Origin: Allofournierella massiliensis
GTDB taxonomy: Bacteria > Bacillota > Clostridia > Oscillospirales > Ruminococcaceae
Direction of reading: 5' to 3'
NCBI RefSeq assembly: GCF_021531255.1
Contig: NZ_JAFBIO010000001.1
Coordinates: 372,001-436,000, forward strand
DNA length: 64,000 nucleotides
Under the pieces are notes generated by a model. It saw only the letters and a list, made by a program, of their open reading frames with translations, was not told the origin of the DNA and ran no database searches. Positions within the stretch are counted from its first letter, which is position 1. Each line of letters begins with the position of its first letter. Both the position numbers and the translations under genes were made by a program. This document shows positions 62,453-64,000 of this stretch, piece by piece.

Positions 62453-64000
62453 ATGCGATCAAAGCCATTTACCACCCCCTGGCCGGCCGGAAGGCTGTTT
62501 GCCGCCGGCTGTTTGCTTGGCGCGCTGGCCTTTCTGATCCTGTACGGCTTTTCCCCGCTGGATGTGACCTGGGACGGCTGGCTTCGGGGCGGCTATGTGG
62601 AAAAGGACTGCCTGCAGCATTATGCCGGCTGGCTGTTTTACCGGCAGAGCGACCTGGGTTTTCCCTTCTGCGTAGCTCAGAACATCAACTGGCCCCAGGG
62701 GCTGAGCCTTTCTTATACCGATTCGATTCCCCTGTTTGCCTTTTTGTTCCGGCTGGCAGAACCGCTTTTGCCCGCCACCTTCCAGTATTTCGGCTGGTTC
62801 ACCCTGCTCTGTTTTGTTTTGCAGGGGGGCTTTGCGGCCCTTTTGCTCTCCCTGTTTTCGGCCAGCCCCCTCTTTGTGCTGGGCGGCAGCATCCCCTTTA
62901 TTTTCAGCCCCATCCTGGTGGAGCGGGCCTTCCGCCATGCCTCCCTGGCCGCCCATTTTCTGATCCTGTGGGCACTTTATGAGTATATCCGCGGGGTGCG
63001 GCAGGGCCGGCCTTTTCGCTGGAGCCTGCTGGCCTGCAACGCCCTTTCGGTCATCATCCACCCCTATTTCACCGCCATGACCATGGCCCTCAGCGGGGCG
63101 CTGGTACTGGATTGCGCCCTGAAAAACCGCCGCCTGGCCCGCCCCTGCCTTTCCTTTTTGGGGTACGGCGCGGCCTGTGCCCTGATGGCCCTGTCCTTTG
63201 GGCTGGCCACCGGCTCTTCCAGCGGGGGCAGCGAGGTGGAATACGGCTATTTCAGCATGAACCTGAATGCCCTGTGGAACCCCATCAGCCGGTGGGACAC
63301 CCATTGGAGCCGGCTTTTGCCGGTACAGAACCAGACCGGCGGCAACTATGACGGGTTCAATTACCTGGGTCTGGGCTTTTTGGCAGGCTGGGTGCTGCTG
63401 GCCCTCTTTGTGGCTGTGCGGCGCAGGGCCCTGCCGAAGAAGCTGCCCGGGCTCGTCCTGCGGCATGCCGGGCTTCTGGCCATGTGCCTGTGCTGCACGG
63501 CTTTTGCGGTGAGCCATGTGGTCACCGCAAACGGCGCCACCCTTTTCCGGCTGGGGCTGCCCCAGGCGCTTGTCCGGCTCTGCACCGTCTTTCGTTCCAG
63601 CGGGCGGATGTTCTGGCCGGTGTACTACCTGCTGTTCCTGGGCTGTCTGCTTTTGCTGCTGCGCTGCTTTTCGGCCCGGGGCTCGGCGGTGTTGGTGCTG
63701 GTACTGGCGGCGGTGCAGCTGTGGGATATCTCCCCTGCCCTGGCCGAACGGGGAAACGAGATGCGGCAATATGAGACTGAGTACCTCAACCCCCTCACCA
63801 GCGATTTCTGGCAGGAAGCAGCCGAGCGGTACAACCATATCCTGAGCCTGGACGGCCTGCAGGAAGAACCCCTCTTTTTGGCCCTGTACGCTGCCGACAA
63901 CGGAATGACCACCAACGACCCCTTTGCCGCCCGCTATGACGAGGCAGCCCTGGAAGAGCAGCGGGCGGCCCTGCATGAAGAAATCCTGAACGGGCAGCTG
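62453..64000 (+). CDS. DUF6311-type polytopic membrane protein (3' truncated by window)
   Basis: 516 codons visible without a stop; continues past the window. ATG at 62453 with GGAAAGGAG upstream. About ten transmembrane helices; an N-terminal helix (about 12-32) is followed by the extracytoplasmic DWT-type segment (…LRGGYVEKDCLQHYAGWLFYR) with acidic residues as in GT-C-fold glycosyltransferases, and RSSGRMFWPVYYLLFLG later. It resembles DUF6311 proteins, large membrane proteins thought to be polyprenyl-linked glycosyltransferases for surface glycans. Role inferred only. Confidence 0.82.
   Translation, partial: MRSKPFTTPWPAGRLFAAGCLLGALAFLILYGFSPLDVTWDGWLRGGYVEKDCLQHYAGWLFYRQSDLGFPFCVAQNINWPQGLSLSYTDSIPLFAFLFRLAEPLLPATFQYFGWFTLLCFVLQGGFAALLLSLFSASPLFVLGGSIPFIFSPILVERAFRHASLAAHFLILWALYEYIRGVRQGRPFRWSLLACNALSVIIHPYFTAMTMALSGALVLDCALKNRRLARPCLSFLGYGAACALMALSFGLATGSSSGGSEVEYGYFSMNLNALWNPISRWDTHWSRLLPVQNQTGGNYDGFNYLGLGFLAGWVLLALFVAVRRRALPKKLPGLVLRHAGLLAMCLCCTAFAVSHVVTANGATLFRLGLPQALVRLCTVFRSSGRMFWPVYYLLFLGCLLLLLRCFSARGSAVLVLVLAAVQLWDISPALAERGNEMRQYETEYLNPLTSDFWQEAAERYNHILSLDGLQEEPLFLALYAADNGMTTNDPFAARYDEAALEEQRAALHEEILNGQL

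Noticed and set aside
62459-63976. 505-codon minus-strand frame at the right end
   Set aside because: Gln/Gly/Lys-rich shadow; the plus-strand frame has a promoter, ribosome site and membrane-protein pattern and remains open to the window end.

Overview
The window is a GC-rich, gene-dense piece of a Firmicutes (Clostridia) chromosome. It encodes the full eight-gene spoIIIA operon, spoIVB and spoVM, so the organism belongs to an endospore-forming lineage. It also has CIRCE-controlled groESL, three T-box riboswitches, a rubrerythrin of anaerobes and a VanG-type gene remnant. Together with the high GC these suggest a gut member of the Oscillospiraceae/Ruminococcaceae; the genus cannot be named from this sequence. 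Most genes run on the minus strand.

Layout. (1) 0.3-17.0 kb, minus strand: spoIIIAA-AH, an Asp23-family gene, then nusB, a TsaD-like gene, xseA, xseB, ispA, a divergent-PAP2 gene, dxs, tlyA, nadK, argR, recN, and finally tyrS behind its own T-box. Apart from nadK, the TsaD-like gene and tyrS, this order is close to that of Bacillus subtilis. (2) 17.1-20.9 kb, plus strand: T-box plus pheST. (3) 21.1-29.5 kb: an accessory, decaying stretch. It holds a frameshifted acetyltransferase, intact spoIVB, tRNA-Leu(UAG), the relic of a serine recombinase, a frameshifted membrane protein, a two-component system whose kinase is broken by a 5-bp tandem duplication, a fructokinase, and a wrecked vanG-type cluster (intact vanR, vanS deleted to 54 codons, a vanG'-'vanT deletion fusion). 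(4) 29.5-42.4 kb: radC, an RluA-type synthase, a YhcH-family gene, a ribokinase, RNase M5, holA, comEC, a phosphoribosyltransferase, a HIT protein, T-box plus alaS, and a class B PBP. (5) 42.6-49.7 kb: groESL, rubrerythrin, a Gx-transporter gene, and a plus-strand DUF4358 lipoprotein-MBOAT-DHHW cassette for modifying a surface polymer. (6) 49.8-61.9 kb, minus strand: yicC-remA-gmk-priA-def-fmt-rsmB-rlmN-prpC-prkC-rsgA-thiN-spoVM, the classic Firmicutes block. The 26-codon spoVM is easily missed. (7) tRNA-Leu(UAA) and the start of a large DUF6311-type membrane protein that runs off the window.

Two patterns cut across genes. The octamer GCAGGGGA was found by eye 18 times on the minus strand and never on the plus strand, although the 7-mer GCAGGGG is common on both; this looks like a polar chromosome-architecture or recombination signal (KOPS/SRS- or Chi-like). 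Second, at three places (recN/tyrS, PBP/alaS, Gx-transporter/rubrerythrin) the TGA stop of the upstream gene lies inside the TTGAC of the next gene's -35 box.
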